From the NCBI GenBank assembly GCA_025846845.1, contig JAOYTL010000005.1:310001-374000 (forward strand): 64,000 nt of DNA. Direction: 5' to 3'. The notes beneath the pieces are model-generated. The model searched no databases and was not told the origin of the DNA. It worked only from the letters and a program-made list of their open reading frames with translations. Shown in pieces: positions 40,709 to 49,243 of this stretch. Numbering within the stretch: the first letter of the stretch is position 1; each line of letters opens with the position of its first letter. This DNA is from Alloboseaceae bacterium BT-24-1 (GTDB taxonomy: Bacteria; Pseudomonadota; Alphaproteobacteria; Rhizobiales; Beijerinckiaceae). Both the position numbers and the translations under genes were made by a program.

Positions 40709-41761
40709 ATGACCAAGACGCTGACATGCCTGTCCGCCACGACCTCGCTGCTCCTTGGCCTCGGGCTCGCCGGCGCGGTGCAGGCGCAGGACGCCTGCCC
40801 CAATCGCGGCCAGCTCGACACGATGTATTGCGACGCCAACAAGGATCTCGTCGCCGACGTGCCGACCGAGGCCTCGAAGCAGAAGGACCCGTCGGCGCTG
40901 GTCTGGGCCTATACGCCGGTCGAGGATCCCGCCGTCTACGCCAATATCTTCAAGCCGCTGACCGACCATCTCGCCGCCTGCACCGGCAAGCGCATCGTCT
41001 ATTATCCCGTGCAGTCGAACTCGGCCGAGATCGAGGCCATGCGCTCGGGCCGCCTGCATTTCGCCGGCTTCTCGACCGGGCCGACCGGCTTTGCGGTCAA
41101 CCTCGCCGGCGCGATCCCCTTCGCCGCCAAGGGCTCGGCCGCCGGCGTGCGCGGCTACAACCTCGTCGCCGTGGTCAAGGCCTCGAGCCCCTACCAGAAG
41201 CTCGCCGACCTCAAGGGCAAGAAGGTCGCCCACACCTCGCCCTCGTCCAATTCCGGCAACCTCGCCCCGCGCGTGCTTTTCCCCGAGCTCGGGCTCGAAG
41301 CCGACAAGGACTACAAGCCGCTGATGTCCGGCGGCCATGACAAGTCGATCCTCGGCGTCGTCTCGGGCGATTACGACATGGGCGCCGTCGCCGGCGACGT
41401 CTATGAGCGCATGGTGGTGCGCGGCACGATCAAGAAGGAAGACACCCGCGAGATCTATCGCAGCGCGATCTTCCCGACCTCCTCCTTCGCCTATGCGCAC
41501 GACCTCAAGCCCGAGCTCGCCAAGAAGCTGACCGACTGCTTCTTCTCCTTCCGCTTCACGCCGGAGATGACCAAGGAGTTCAACGGCGACGACCGCTTCC
41601 TGCCGATCACCTACCAGAAGGACTGGGCCGTCGTGCGCGACGTCGCCGAGAAGTCGGGCACGCCCTACAACAAGTCGGCCTACGACACCGAGGCCAAGCG
41701 CGAGGCCGACGAGCTGGCCAAGAAGAAGGCGCAGCAACCGGCGCCGGCCAAGGCTCCCTGA
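40709..41761 (+). CDS. phnD: Phosphate/phosphonate ABC transporter substrate-binding protein PhnD
   Basis: A 350-residue periplasmic receptor with a signal peptide (LLLGLGLAGAVQAQ). Features of PhnD are LVWAYTPVEDPAVYANIFKPLTDHLAACTGKRIVYYPVQSNSAEIEAMRSGRLHFAGFSTGPTGFAV, the loop HTSPSSNSGNLAPR that binds the phosphonate group, and SGGHDKSILGVVSGDYD. GGGAGAAACGCCG precedes the ATG. It starts a phnD-phnC-phnE operon. No C-P lyase or phosphonatase gene is in the window, so whether the cargo is a phosphonate, phosphite or phosphate ester is open. Confidence 0.92.
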   Translation: MTKTLTCLSATTSLLLGLGLAGAVQAQDACPNRGQLDTMYCDANKDLVADVPTEASKQKDPSALVWAYTPVEDPAVYANIFKPLTDHLAACTGKRIVYYPVQSNSAEIEAMRSGRLHFAGFSTGPTGFAVNLAGAIPFAAKGSAAGVRGYNLVAVVKASSPYQKLADLKGKKVAHTSPSSNSGNLAPRVLFPELGLEADKDYKPLMSGGHDKSILGVVSGDYDMGAVAGDVYERMVVRGTIKKEDTREIYRSAIFPTSSFAYAHDLKPELAKKLTDCFFSFRFTPEMTKEFNGDDRFLPITYQKDWAVVRDVAEKSGTPYNKSAYDTEAKREADELAKKKAQQPAPAKAP

Positions 41762-41782
41762 CGCGAAGGCCATAACCAGCTC

Positions 41783-42574
41783 ATGAGCGCGCTTTCCGCC
41801 GCAGAGGCGCCCGGCCATGGCCGGGCGCTCGTCATCCGCAACCTCGTCAAGGAGTACCGCAAGGGCCAGCCGGTCCTGCGCGACATCTCGCTGAGCGTCA
41901 CCGAGCCCGGCATCGTCGCGATCATCGGCCCCTCCGGGACCGGCAAGTCGACGCTGATCCGCTGCATCAACCGGCTGGTCGATCCGACCTCCGGCTCGAT
42001 CATGCTGGGTGGAACCGATCTGGCGAAGCTGCAGGGCGAGCCTCTCAGGGCCGCACGCCGGCGCCTCGGCATGGTCTTCCAGGAGTACAACCTGGTCGAG
42101 CGGCTGACGGTGATCGAGAACGTGCTCTGCGGCCGGCTCGGCTATGTCCCGGTCTGGCGCGCCTGGACCCGGCGCTTCCCCGAGGCCGACATCGCCCGCG
42201 CCTTCGCCTTGCTCGACTCCGTCGGCCTCGCCGACTTCGCCACCCGCCGCGCCGATCAGCTCTCCGGCGGCCAGCGCCAGCGTGTCGGCATCGCCCGCGC
42301 GGTGATGCAGGAGCCGGACCTGATCCTCGCCGATGAGCCGACCTCCTCGCTCGACCCCAAGACCTCGGTCGAGATCATGGAGCTGCTCGCCAAGGTCGGC
42401 CGCGAACGCGACATCCCGGTGCTGGTCAACATCCACAACGTCGCGCTGGCCCGCCGCTATGCGCTGCGCATGATCGGCATGTCGAAGGGCGTCGTCGTCT
42501 ATGACGGCCCGCCGGCCGGCCTGCAGGAGAGCCATCTCGCAGAGATCTATGGCGGCGAAGGCTGGATGGAATGA
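41783..42574 (+). CDS. phnC: Phosphonate ABC transporter ATP-binding protein PhnC
   Basis: A 263-residue ATPase with Walker A GPSGTGKSTLIRC, the phosphonate-branch segment FQEYNLVERLTVIENVLCGRLGYVP, signature LSGGQRQR, Walker B LILADEPTSSLD and the switch His in NIHNVALARRYA. It lies 21 bp after phnD and overlaps the fused permease gene by four bases (ATGA), indicating coupling. Confidence 0.93.
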   Translation: MSALSAAEAPGHGRALVIRNLVKEYRKGQPVLRDISLSVTEPGIVAIIGPSGTGKSTLIRCINRLVDPTSGSIMLGGTDLAKLQGEPLRAARRRLGMVFQEYNLVERLTVIENVLCGRLGYVPVWRAWTRRFPEADIARAFALLDSVGLADFATRRADQLSGGQRQRVGIARAVMQEPDLILADEPTSSLDPKTSVEIMELLAKVGRERDIPVLVNIHNVALARRYALRMIGMSKGVVVYDGPPAGLQESHLAEIYGGEGWME

Positions 42575-44202
42575 GCGCCCCTCCCATCGGCGCCGACGGC
42601 AGCCTGCGCGCCCGCGCCTTCCCGCCGAACTGGCCCCTGCGCATCGGCGCAGCTCTGTTCGTCGCCTATGTCATCTATGCCGCCGGCATCGTCGATATCC
42701 GCTGGGAACGCTTCGTCCAGGGCCTCGGCAACGGCGCGCGCTTCCTTGGCCGCATGTTCCCGCCCAACCTGGCGCACGACAAAATGCAGCTGCTCGCACA
42801 GGGCATGCTGGAATCGCTGCAGATCGCCATCATCGCGACCGGCGCAGGCGTGCTGCTCGCCCTGCCGGTGGGCCTCTGCGCCGCCCGCAACCTGATGCCT
42901 TTGCCGGTGACCGTGCTGGCGCGCGGGCTGATCGCGCTCTGCCGCACCTTCCACCCGGTCATCGTCGCCATCCTGTTCGTCAAGGCGGTCGGCTTCGGCG
43001 CGCTCGCCGGCATCCTGGCGCTGATCGTCGCGACCATCGGCTTCATCGCCAAGCTGATCGCCGAGGCGATCGAGGAAATGTCGATGAAGCCGATCGAGGC
43101 GCTGCGCGCCGCCGGCTCGCCCTTCCTCTCGGTCGTCACCATGGGGGTGGTGCCGCAGGTGTTGCCGCGCTTCATCGGCTTTGCCGCCTATCAGCTCGAT
43201 TCGAACCTGCGCAATTCCGCGCTCGTAGGCTTGGTCGGCGGCGGCGGCATCGGCGCCACCCTGTTCACCGCCTTCCAGCGCTTCGACTATGATTTCGTCC
43301 TGACCATCATCATCGCGATCATCCTGGCGGTGATGGCCGGCGAAATCCTCTCCGCCTTCATGCGCCGGGTCTATCAGGACGAAGCGCCGAGCGGCGAGGT
43401 GAAGGCCGGTGCCAATGGCCCGGTCTGGCATCGCTTCACCACGGCCGAGCGCAGCATGCGCCTCGCCTTCTGGGCGGTGGCGGCGCTGGCGCTCGGCTGG
43501 TCGTTCCAGACCATCGAGGTCATCCCGGAATTCCTCTATGACGCGCCGGCGCAGACGGTCGACCTCTTCGCGAGGATGTGGCCGATCGACTGGGCCTATT
43601 TCCCCAAGACCGTGCAGCAGGCGCTGATCGAGACGCTGCACACCGCGACGCTCGGCACCATCCTCGCGATCCTGCTGGCGACACCTGTCGCGCTGATGTG
43701 CGCCCGCAACATCTCCTCCTCGGCCTGGGTCAACACGCTCGGCCGCTTCATCCTGGTCGCCACACGCTCGGTGCACACGCTGGTCTGGGCGCTGTTCTTC
43801 GTCGCCGTCTTCGGCCCCGGCGCGCTCGCCGGCGTCCTGGCGGTCGCGGTCCATTCGATCGGCTTCACCGGAAAATTCCTGGCCGAGGCGATCGAGGAGG
43901 CCAAGCCCGGCCCGATCGAGGCGCTGCGGGCAGCCGGAGCACCGCGGCGCTCGGTCCTGCTCAAGGGCTTCTGGCCACAGGTGAAGCCGGCCTTCCTGGC
44001 AGTCAGCCTGTTCCGCTGGGACATCAATGTGCGCGAGAGCGCCGTGCTCGGTTTGGTCGGCGCCGGCGGCCTCGGCGTCGCCCTGCAGGCGGCAATGGAC
44101 AATCTCTATTGGGATCAGGTCGGGCTCGTGCTCGCCGTGATCTTCGCAGTGGTGGTGGTCACCGAGATCGTCACCGCCACATTGCGCGCGAAGGTCATCT
44201 GA
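42571..44202 (+). CDS. phnE: Fused double PhnE permease of the phosphonate ABC transporter
   Basis: A 543-residue membrane protein with two PhnE domains in tandem. The first has EALRAAGSPFLSVVTMGVVPQVLPRF (from about residue 176) and NLRNSALVGLVGGGGIGATLF. The second repeats it as EALRAAGAPRRSVLLKGFWPQVKPAF (from about 450) and NVRESAVLGLVGAGGLGVAL. Each half has about six helices. Canonical PhnE is about 260-280 residues and works as a dimer or as PhnE1/PhnE2; here both halves are covalently joined. The gene ends 12 bp before the convergent soxW. Confidence 0.9.
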   Translation: MSAPPIGADGSLRARAFPPNWPLRIGAALFVAYVIYAAGIVDIRWERFVQGLGNGARFLGRMFPPNLAHDKMQLLAQGMLESLQIAIIATGAGVLLALPVGLCAARNLMPLPVTVLARGLIALCRTFHPVIVAILFVKAVGFGALAGILALIVATIGFIAKLIAEAIEEMSMKPIEALRAAGSPFLSVVTMGVVPQVLPRFIGFAAYQLDSNLRNSALVGLVGGGGIGATLFTAFQRFDYDFVLTIIIAIILAVMAGEILSAFMRRVYQDEAPSGEVKAGANGPVWHRFTTAERSMRLAFWAVAALALGWSFQTIEVIPEFLYDAPAQTVDLFARMWPIDWAYFPKTVQQALIETLHTATLGTILAILLATPVALMCARNISSSAWVNTLGRFILVATRSVHTLVWALFFVAVFGPGALAGVLAVAVHSIGFTGKFLAEAIEEAKPGPIEALRAAGAPRRSVLLKGFWPQVKPAFLAVSLFRWDINVRESAVLGLVGAGGLGVALQAAMDNLYWDQVGLVLAVIFAVVVVTEIVTATLRAKVI

Positions 44203-44214
44203 GGTCGACCGGCG

Positions 44215-44733
44215 TCACACGCCGTTCCGGACGGCGCGGAACTGGGCGATGAAGGCCTGCGGATCGGGGAGCGAAGCCATCCTAGCGACCTCGCGATCCT
44301 TCGGCGCCTTGGCTGCAAGCCCGCTCGCGCTGGTCGGGAAGAACTGGATGGCCGGCGTCCCCTCGATGCCGTAGCGCGCCGCGAACGCCTTCTCGGTCAG
44401 CTTTGTTCCATCGAAATCGGTGACTTCGCGCGCGCCGAGGATATTGAGATGGAGCACCGCGAAATTGTCGCGGATATATGCTTCGATCGCCGGATCGGCG
44501 AGATGGACCTCGTGCATGCGCCGGCAAGCGGGACAATTGCGCAGACCCCAGAGGATCGCGAAGCGCTTGCCGCCCTGGCTTGCAGTGCCGAGGTCCTCGG
44601 CGAGATCGAGGAAGCTCTCAAGATACCAGTCCTCCTGGTAGAGCCCGTCCTCGCCGAGCCGCGCCTTGGCCAGGGCCGGCGCGAGCCCCGCCACGACCAT
44701 CGTGCTCGCCAGCAAGCTGCGTCGTGTGATCAT
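44215..44733 (-). CDS. soxW: SoxW-like periplasmic thioredoxin
   Basis: A 172-residue thioredoxin-fold protein with a signal sequence starting MITRRSLLASTMVVAGLAPALA, which has a twin-arginine. The redox motif is in LRNCPACRRMH, and the cis-Pro is in GTPAIQFFP. GGAGGCGACGCC precedes the ATG at 44733. SoxW keeps Sox proteins such as SoxY reduced in the periplasm, receiving electrons from SoxV in Paracoccus. It is divergent from soxS across a short region with a candidate SoxR operator. Confidence 0.85.
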   Translation of the reverse strand: MITRRSLLASTMVVAGLAPALAKARLGEDGLYQEDWYLESFLDLAEDLGTASQGGKRFAILWGLRNCPACRRMHEVHLADPAIEAYIRDNFAVLHLNILGAREVTDFDGTKLTEKAFAARYGIEGTPAIQFFPTSASGLAAKAPKDREVARMASLPDPQAFIAQFRAVRNGV

Positions 44734-44773
44734 GGCGTCGCCTCCGCACAGAGCCTCGGCGGGCTCTGGTATA

Positions 44774-44795
44774 AACATATGAATACGACTATGTT
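44774..44795. promoter_or_regulatory. Candidate SoxR operator between soxW and soxS
   Basis: AACATA and TATGTT are perfect inverted 6-bp arms separated by 10 bp in the AT-rich 68-bp gap. The spacing and AT-rich arms suit an ArsR-family dimer. It lies directly before the soxS start at 44802, so binding would block transcription of both divergent genes. Confidence 0.5.
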
Positions 44796-44801
44796 CCGCA
44801 G

Positions 44802-45206
44802 ATGATTGCAAGCGGGCGATATCGCGCGGGGCTGGCGGCAGCGTTCACGTTGCCGCTATTGCTGTCGCTGCCAGCCGTCGCCGCCGAGCTCGTCATGTAC
44901 ACGCGCAATGGCTGCCCCTTCTGCGTGCGCTTCGAGCGCGAGGTTGCGCCGATCTACGCCAAAACCCCGGAAGGCAAGGCCGCGCCGCTGCGGCGGATCG
45001 AGCTTCCGGCCGGCGGTGTCCGCGGCGGCGAATTGCACGAGCCGGTCATCGCCACACCGACCTTCGTGCTGGTGGACAATGGCCGGGAGGTTGGCCGCAT
45101 CACCGGCTATCTCAATGACGACATGTTCTGGGGTTTGCTCGGGCGGCTCGTTGCTGTCATTGAGACTCCCGACCAGGTTCAACGATCAGTTGCGGAGAAA
45201 CAATGA
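44802..45206 (+). CDS. soxS: SoxS-like periplasmic thioredoxin/glutaredoxin-fold protein
   Basis: A 134-residue exported protein: signal FTLPLLLSLPAVAA, then the mature part LVMYTRNGCPFCVRFEREVAP with a CPFC redox centre and the cis-Pro in IATPTFVLV. SoxS of Paracoccus reactivates SoxY through disulfide reduction, from the literature on Sox. It overlaps soxR by ATGA and starts a soxS-soxR-soxT operon. Confidence 0.85.
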   Translation: MIASGRYRAGLAAAFTLPLLLSLPAVAAELVMYTRNGCPFCVRFEREVAPIYAKTPEGKAAPLRRIELPAGGVRGGELHEPVIATPTFVLVDNGREVGRITGYLNDDMFWGLLGRLVAVIETPDQVQRSVAEKQ

Positions 45207-45583
45207 CCGCGATCGTCTCAAAAGCGCTCGAAACCGAACTGCGCGACGGCGCCGAGTTCTCGCCCGAGCTCGACCAGCTGATGCGCAAGGCCCGCAAGGC
45301 CAGCGATTTCCTCAAAGCCCTCTCGCATGAGAACCGGCTGCTGCTGCTCTGCCTTCTCGCCGAGCGGGAACGCACGGTGACAGAGCTCGAGAACCTGCTC
45401 TCGCTGCGCCAGCCCATGGTCTCGCAGCAGCTCGCCCGCCTGCGCCTCGACCAACTCGTCACCACCCGCCGCGACGGCAAGGCGATCTATTACAGCCTCG
45501 CCAGCGACGATGTCCGGCGCGTCATCGCCGTGATCTACGACATCTTCTGCGGCCCGCCCGGGACCGAAGCCGGAAAATCGTGA
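45203..45583 (+). CDS. soxR: SoxR, ArsR-family persulfide-responsive repressor
   Basis: A 126-residue winged-helix repressor (LSHENRLLLLCLLAERERTVTELENLLSLRQPMVSQQLARLR). It has only two cysteines, Cys50 and Cys116, 66 residues apart. The same spacing is known for the sensing Cys pair in SqrR and BigR, which link via sulfur chains when persulfides build up. It should repress the sox genes until thiosulfate or sulfide is present. This SoxR is unrelated to the redox SoxR of E. coli. Confidence 0.92.
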   Translation: MTAIVSKALETELRDGAEFSPELDQLMRKARKASDFLKALSHENRLLLLCLLAERERTVTELENLLSLRQPMVSQQLARLRLDQLVTTRRDGKAIYYSLASDDVRRVIAVIYDIFCGPPGTEAGKS

Positions 45584-45611
45584 GCAATCGTCGCCGCCAT
45601 CAGCGCTCGCC

Positions 45612-46685
45612 ATGATCGCGCTATCCGCCTGGGGCGCGACGCTCGCAGGCGTGGCGGTCGGCGCCGCCTGCGGCTTCACTGTCCGCCGCGCGCGGCTCTG
45701 TTCCTTCGGCGCGGTCGAGGATGCCTGGATGGGCGGCGACACCCGCCGTCTCAGGATCTTCGGCCTCGCCCTCGCCATCGCGCTGATCGGCACGCAGGCG
45801 CTGATCGGCCTTCGCCTCCTCGACCCCGCGAATTCGACCTATGTCCAGTCGGCCCTGCCCTGGCTGTCGATCATTGTCGGCAGCACGCTGTTCGGCCTCG
45901 GCATGGCGCTGGTCGGAACCTGCGGCTTCGGCTCGCTCGTCCGGCTCGGCTCCGGCGACCTGCGCAGCCTGATCGTGATGATGGTCTTCGGCGCAGTCGC
46001 CTATGCGACGCTGCGCGGCATGTTCGCGCCGATCCGGATCGAAGTGCTGGAGAAGGTCTACTGGCCGCTGCCCGGCGGCCTCAAGAGCGACCTCGCCGGC
46101 ATCCTGACTTATCTCGGCGCGCCTAGCGCGCGAGTGCTGCTCACTGCCGCCGGCGCCTTCGTCCTGATCGCGGCCGTCGCCATCGATCCGCGGCTCCGGC
46201 GCTCGCCGCGGCTGCTGCTGGCAGGCGCGACGCTCGGCCTTGCCGTCGTTGCCGGCTGGTGGGTGACGGGCGTCGCGGTCGATGCCTTCGAAACCGTGCC
46301 GCGGGCGCAGAGCCTGACCTTCGTCTCCCCTGTCGGCCGGGCGCTCTACGGCGTGCTGAGCGCGCCCTCGGCCCTGCTCGAATTCGGCATCGGCACGCTC
46401 GCCGGCGTCACGCTCGGCTCGTTCCTCTCGGCGCTCTACGATCGCGAATTCCGCTGGGAAGCCTTCGACGACGATCGCGAGATGCGCCGCCATCTCCTCG
46501 GCGCCGTGCTCATGGGCTGCGGCGGCGTGCTCGCCGGTGGCTGCACCATCGGACAGGGCATCTCGGCCGGCTCGATGCTGGCCCTGTCCTGGCCGCTGGC
46601 GATCGCCGGCATGATGATCGGCGCGCGGATCGGCATCGCAATTCTGATGGAAGGCTCGATCAAGGGGCTCTGGCAGCGCGGCTGA
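45612..46685 (+). CDS. soxT: SoxT-like YeeE/YedE family sulfur-compound transporter
   Basis: A 357-residue membrane protein with about nine helices and the two conserved cysteine loops of YeeE/YedE proteins: GMALVGTCGFGSLVRLGSGDLRSL and LMGCGGVLAGGCTIGQGISAGS. A third is RRARLCSFGAVEDA at the N-terminus. These proteins move thiosulfate or sulfane sulfur across the inner membrane by thiol relay. It lies 28 bp after soxR and converges on the metallo-hydrolase gene. Feeding the sensor SoxR with cytoplasmic sulfur is a plausible role. Confidence 0.88.
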   Translation: MIALSAWGATLAGVAVGAACGFTVRRARLCSFGAVEDAWMGGDTRRLRIFGLALAIALIGTQALIGLRLLDPANSTYVQSALPWLSIIVGSTLFGLGMALVGTCGFGSLVRLGSGDLRSLIVMMVFGAVAYATLRGMFAPIRIEVLEKVYWPLPGGLKSDLAGILTYLGAPSARVLLTAAGAFVLIAAVAIDPRLRRSPRLLLAGATLGLAVVAGWWVTGVAVDAFETVPRAQSLTFVSPVGRALYGVLSAPSALLEFGIGTLAGVTLGSFLSALYDREFRWEAFDDDREMRRHLLGAVLMGCGGVLAGGCTIGQGISAGSMLALSWPLAIAGMMIGARIGIAILMEGSIKGLWQRG

Positions 46686-46709
46686 GGAGCCACACCGCTT
46701 CGACCGGCC

Positions 46710-47600
46710 TCAGGACGCTGCGACGAAGCGGTAGGCCATGCCCTGCCGCTCGACACGCCCGACCGCTCCCGGCAGATGGTAGCCGATCACCTGGCTCTTC
46801 TCCTGGCTGAGCCGGTCGAGCAGCTTGCGCCGCGTCGCGACGGCAAGATCGCCATCATGGTCGGACGCCGGGCGCCAATCCGGTCGCGCGAACGAGATCA
46901 GCGGATGCGTCAGCGCATCACCCAGCACCATGACCGGGCCACCGGCCGCCTTGAACGCGAACGAGACATGGCCAGGCGTATGGCCAGGCGTCGCCACCGC
47001 CTCGATCCCCGGCAGCCATTCGCGGCCGGGTTCTACCCGTTCGAACTTGTCGCCCAGCTCCTTGGCGATACGCTGCGCCCCCGCGGCGAAGGCATGCCGG
47101 TCCTCGGGCAGCCGCTCATAGACCTTGGGGTCGCTCCAGAACCCGATCTCGGGCGCGGCCACCAGCCAGCGGGCATTGGGAAAGAGCGGGCTGTCGAACT
47201 CGTCGAGTGCGCCCCAGAAATGATCGGGATGGAGATGGGTGAAGAGCACATGCGTCACCGCATCGGGCTCGATCCCGGCCGTCTTCAAGCTCTCGCCAAG
47301 CTTGCCTGAGCCCTTCAGAAAGTTCGCGCCCGAGCCGCAATCGAACATGATGACGTCCTTGCCGCGCTTCAGGCAGGTGACATTGAGCACCGATCGCGTC
47401 GGCCCCGTCTGCTTGGCCTCGGCGGCGAGCTCCGCTGGCGCGATGTCCCGCGCCAGCATGGCGAGCGGCAGCTCGAAGCTGCCGTCGCTGAGGACTGTGA
47501 GCGTCTCGTCACCGGCCCCGAGCGTCGCGATGACCTGCGCCAGAGCCGGAGAGGCCAGGGCGCAGGCGCCGGCAGTGACGAACAGGCGACGCGTCAGCAT
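46710..47600 (-). CDS. Metallo-beta-lactamase fold hydrolase in the sox operon
   Basis: A 296-residue exported MBL protein with a twin-arginine start (LTRRLFVTAGACALASPALA). The metal motif is THLHPDHF, followed by TPGHTPGH, the Asp in VLGDAL and the final His in IGYHLPG. The ATG at 47600 follows GGAG. It is the last gene after soxA and soxX, 18 bp away. MBL proteins in sox clusters (SoxH-like) are not required for thiosulfate oxidation in Paracoccus, and persulfide-related chemistry is only a guess. Confidence 0.87.
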   Translation of the reverse strand: MLTRRLFVTAGACALASPALAQVIATLGAGDETLTVLSDGSFELPLAMLARDIAPAELAAEAKQTGPTRSVLNVTCLKRGKDVIMFDCGSGANFLKGSGKLGESLKTAGIEPDAVTHVLFTHLHPDHFWGALDEFDSPLFPNARWLVAAPEIGFWSDPKVYERLPEDRHAFAAGAQRIAKELGDKFERVEPGREWLPGIEAVATPGHTPGHVSFAFKAAGGPVMVLGDALTHPLISFARPDWRPASDHDGDLAVATRRKLLDRLSQEKSQVIGYHLPGAVGRVERQGMAYRFVAAS

Positions 47601-47618
47601 GGCTTGCTCCGACAAGGC

Positions 47619-48230
47619 CTACTTGTTCACCGGCGATTCCGGGTCGAACAGATAGGCCATCACGTCCTTGATCTGCTGCTCGTCGAGCACCTTGTTGACG
47701 CCGAATCGCGGCATGTTCGAGCAGGGTACCACCGCCATCGAATTGTAGATCTTGGTGTAGGCGTCCTTGATCGTTTCCGGATCGTATTTGCGGTCCTTGC
47801 CATAGGCGGCGAGGCTCGGCCCCAGCGTGCCGTAGCTCACTTCCTTCGGGTCGAGCTGGTGGCAGGCGAAGCAGTTGCCGCCGGCGACGGTGCCAGCCGG
47901 ATCGGAGAACTGGCCACCGCGGCCATTATTGGCGACCTGATAGCCCTTCTTCCAGTCGCCGAGGAATTTTCCGTCGGCTGGGTAGGTAACGCGGGCGCTC
48001 TCCCGCTTCAGCATCTCGTCTGACTGCGCCGAGGACGGGTTGTTCCGCGTGACATTGCAGACCGAAAGCGAGTCGTCCGGCTTGATCCTGGCCTGCCATT
48101 CGGCCGAGGCCTTGCCGAAGGTCGACTTGATATAGGCGTCGATCACGGCCTGCGCCGGCCGTTCCTGGGCATTGGCAGAACCCGCCGCGAGCAGCAGGGC
48201 CGTCAGGGGAATGAGAACCTTGATCATCAC
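47619..48230 (-). CDS. soxX: SoxX, monoheme cytochrome c of SoxAX
   Basis: A 203-residue periplasmic cytochrome. Signal ALLLAAGSANA; the haem site CFACH lies at 120-124 and the likely Met ligand is in SNMPRFG (Met173). SoxX accepts electrons when SoxAX attaches thiosulfate to the SoxY cysteine. A conserved Cys pair (Cys58, Cys170) may form a disulfide. It is 8 bp after soxA on the minus strand. Confidence 0.93.
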   Translation of the reverse strand: MMIKVLIPLTALLLAAGSANAQERPAQAVIDAYIKSTFGKASAEWQARIKPDDSLSVCNVTRNNPSSAQSDEMLKRESARVTYPADGKFLGDWKKGYQVANNGRGGQFSDPAGTVAGGNCFACHQLDPKEVSYGTLGPSLAAYGKDRKYDPETIKDAYTKIYNSMAVVPCSNMPRFGVNKVLDEQQIKDVMAYLFDPESPVNK

Positions 48231-48238
48231 GTTTCCCC

Positions 48239-49072
48239 TCAGCGCTTGATCGACGGGACTTTGATCTCGCCGCCTTCGGCCTGCTTCTGCAGGAAGACGG
48301 TGAGCGCGGTCAGGGCTTCCGAACCGTATTCCGGTACCGGCCAGCGCTGCTGGCGATAGCAGTCCCAGAGCCGGTGCTGCATCGTCCGGAGCGCGCTCTG
48401 CGAGACGCGATAGGTCGGCCAGGAGCCCATCGTCTCCTGCGCGGTCTTGCCCTTGACCGAGAGGTTGGGCAGGCCCTGCAGGCGGATGCGCTTGCCTTCC
48501 TCGGCATGGCAGGTGGCACAGGAGAAGTCGTTGACGCCGCCGCGCGTGTAGAACAGCGCCTCGCCGACCGCCGCCATTTCCTTTTCCTTGGGATGGGAGA
48601 GCTGCGGCTGGATTGTCATCTCGCTCGACTTGTTGGCGATAAAGGCGACGAGATCCTCCATGTCCGACGCCCGGGCCGGCCCCGAGAAACGCCGCAGCAC
48701 CACCTCCTTGGTGTCGAGCCCCTGCAGCTTATCCATGCACCAAAGCAAACGCTGTTCGGTATCCATCACCTTGTCGGCGTCGGCGAAATAGCGCGGCAGC
48801 TTGGCAAAAGCGCCTTCGAGCTTGCCCGCCCCCTCGCCGAGGTCGCAGCCCTCGAGCGAAACGCCCTTGGTTCCGCGCTTCTCCGCCCACAGCACCTCGC
48901 CGCGATCGACCGCGAGGAAGCCCGGATTCGAGAACGGATCGGAGAGCATCTGGCGATAGCGCTCGATCTCCTTCTCGCTGTCGTCCTGCGGCGGCGATTG
49001 GGCGGTCAAGGGCCCGGCGGCCACTATCAAGACGGCCACCAACGCAGCCGCTCCGATGATCGGAAGCTTCAT
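48239..49072 (-). CDS. soxA: SoxA, L-cysteine S-thiosulfotransferase subunit (monoheme type)
   Basis: A 277-residue periplasmic cytochrome, catalytic subunit of SoxAX. Only one haem site is present, CATCH at 185-189, with the active-site Cys ligand in LWDCYRQQRWP (Cys238). Where diheme SoxA has its first CxxCH, this protein has Cys76 and Cys112 only, as in monoheme SoxA with a structural disulfide. It is the first gene of the soxA-soxX-MBL operon and is divergent from soxY. Confidence 0.93.
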   Translation of the reverse strand: MKLPIIGAAALVAVLIVAAGPLTAQSPPQDDSEKEIERYRQMLSDPFSNPGFLAVDRGEVLWAEKRGTKGVSLEGCDLGEGAGKLEGAFAKLPRYFADADKVMDTEQRLLWCMDKLQGLDTKEVVLRRFSGPARASDMEDLVAFIANKSSEMTIQPQLSHPKEKEMAAVGEALFYTRGGVNDFSCATCHAEEGKRIRLQGLPNLSVKGKTAQETMGSWPTYRVSQSALRTMQHRLWDCYRQQRWPVPEYGSEALTALTVFLQKQAEGGEIKVPSIKR

Positions 49073-49141
49073 CCCTCGCCCTTTCGTTTCCTCCGGGACC
49101 GCTTATCCTGCGATCTCGTCGCCGGCCCTCTCGGGGGCTTT

Positions 49142-49180
49142 ACATTCACAAAAAACAATATCACGATACGTGCAAATGAT
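49142..49180. promoter_or_regulatory. AT-rich divergent soxA/soxY promoter region, possible second SoxR site
   Basis: The 171-bp gap contains an AT-rich core with CACG-ATA-CGTG. Its outline, AACAATAT through GATACG to AAATGATT, loosely repeats the soxW/soxS site (AACATATG, ATACG, TATGTT). The match is partial, so the site is only suggested. Confidence 0.3.
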
Positions 49181-49243
49181 TGGCGTCCCGCCACGGCGCC
49201 GTCAAGCGTTAAAACAAGACGAATGTGAAGGAGGAGCCCTCGT

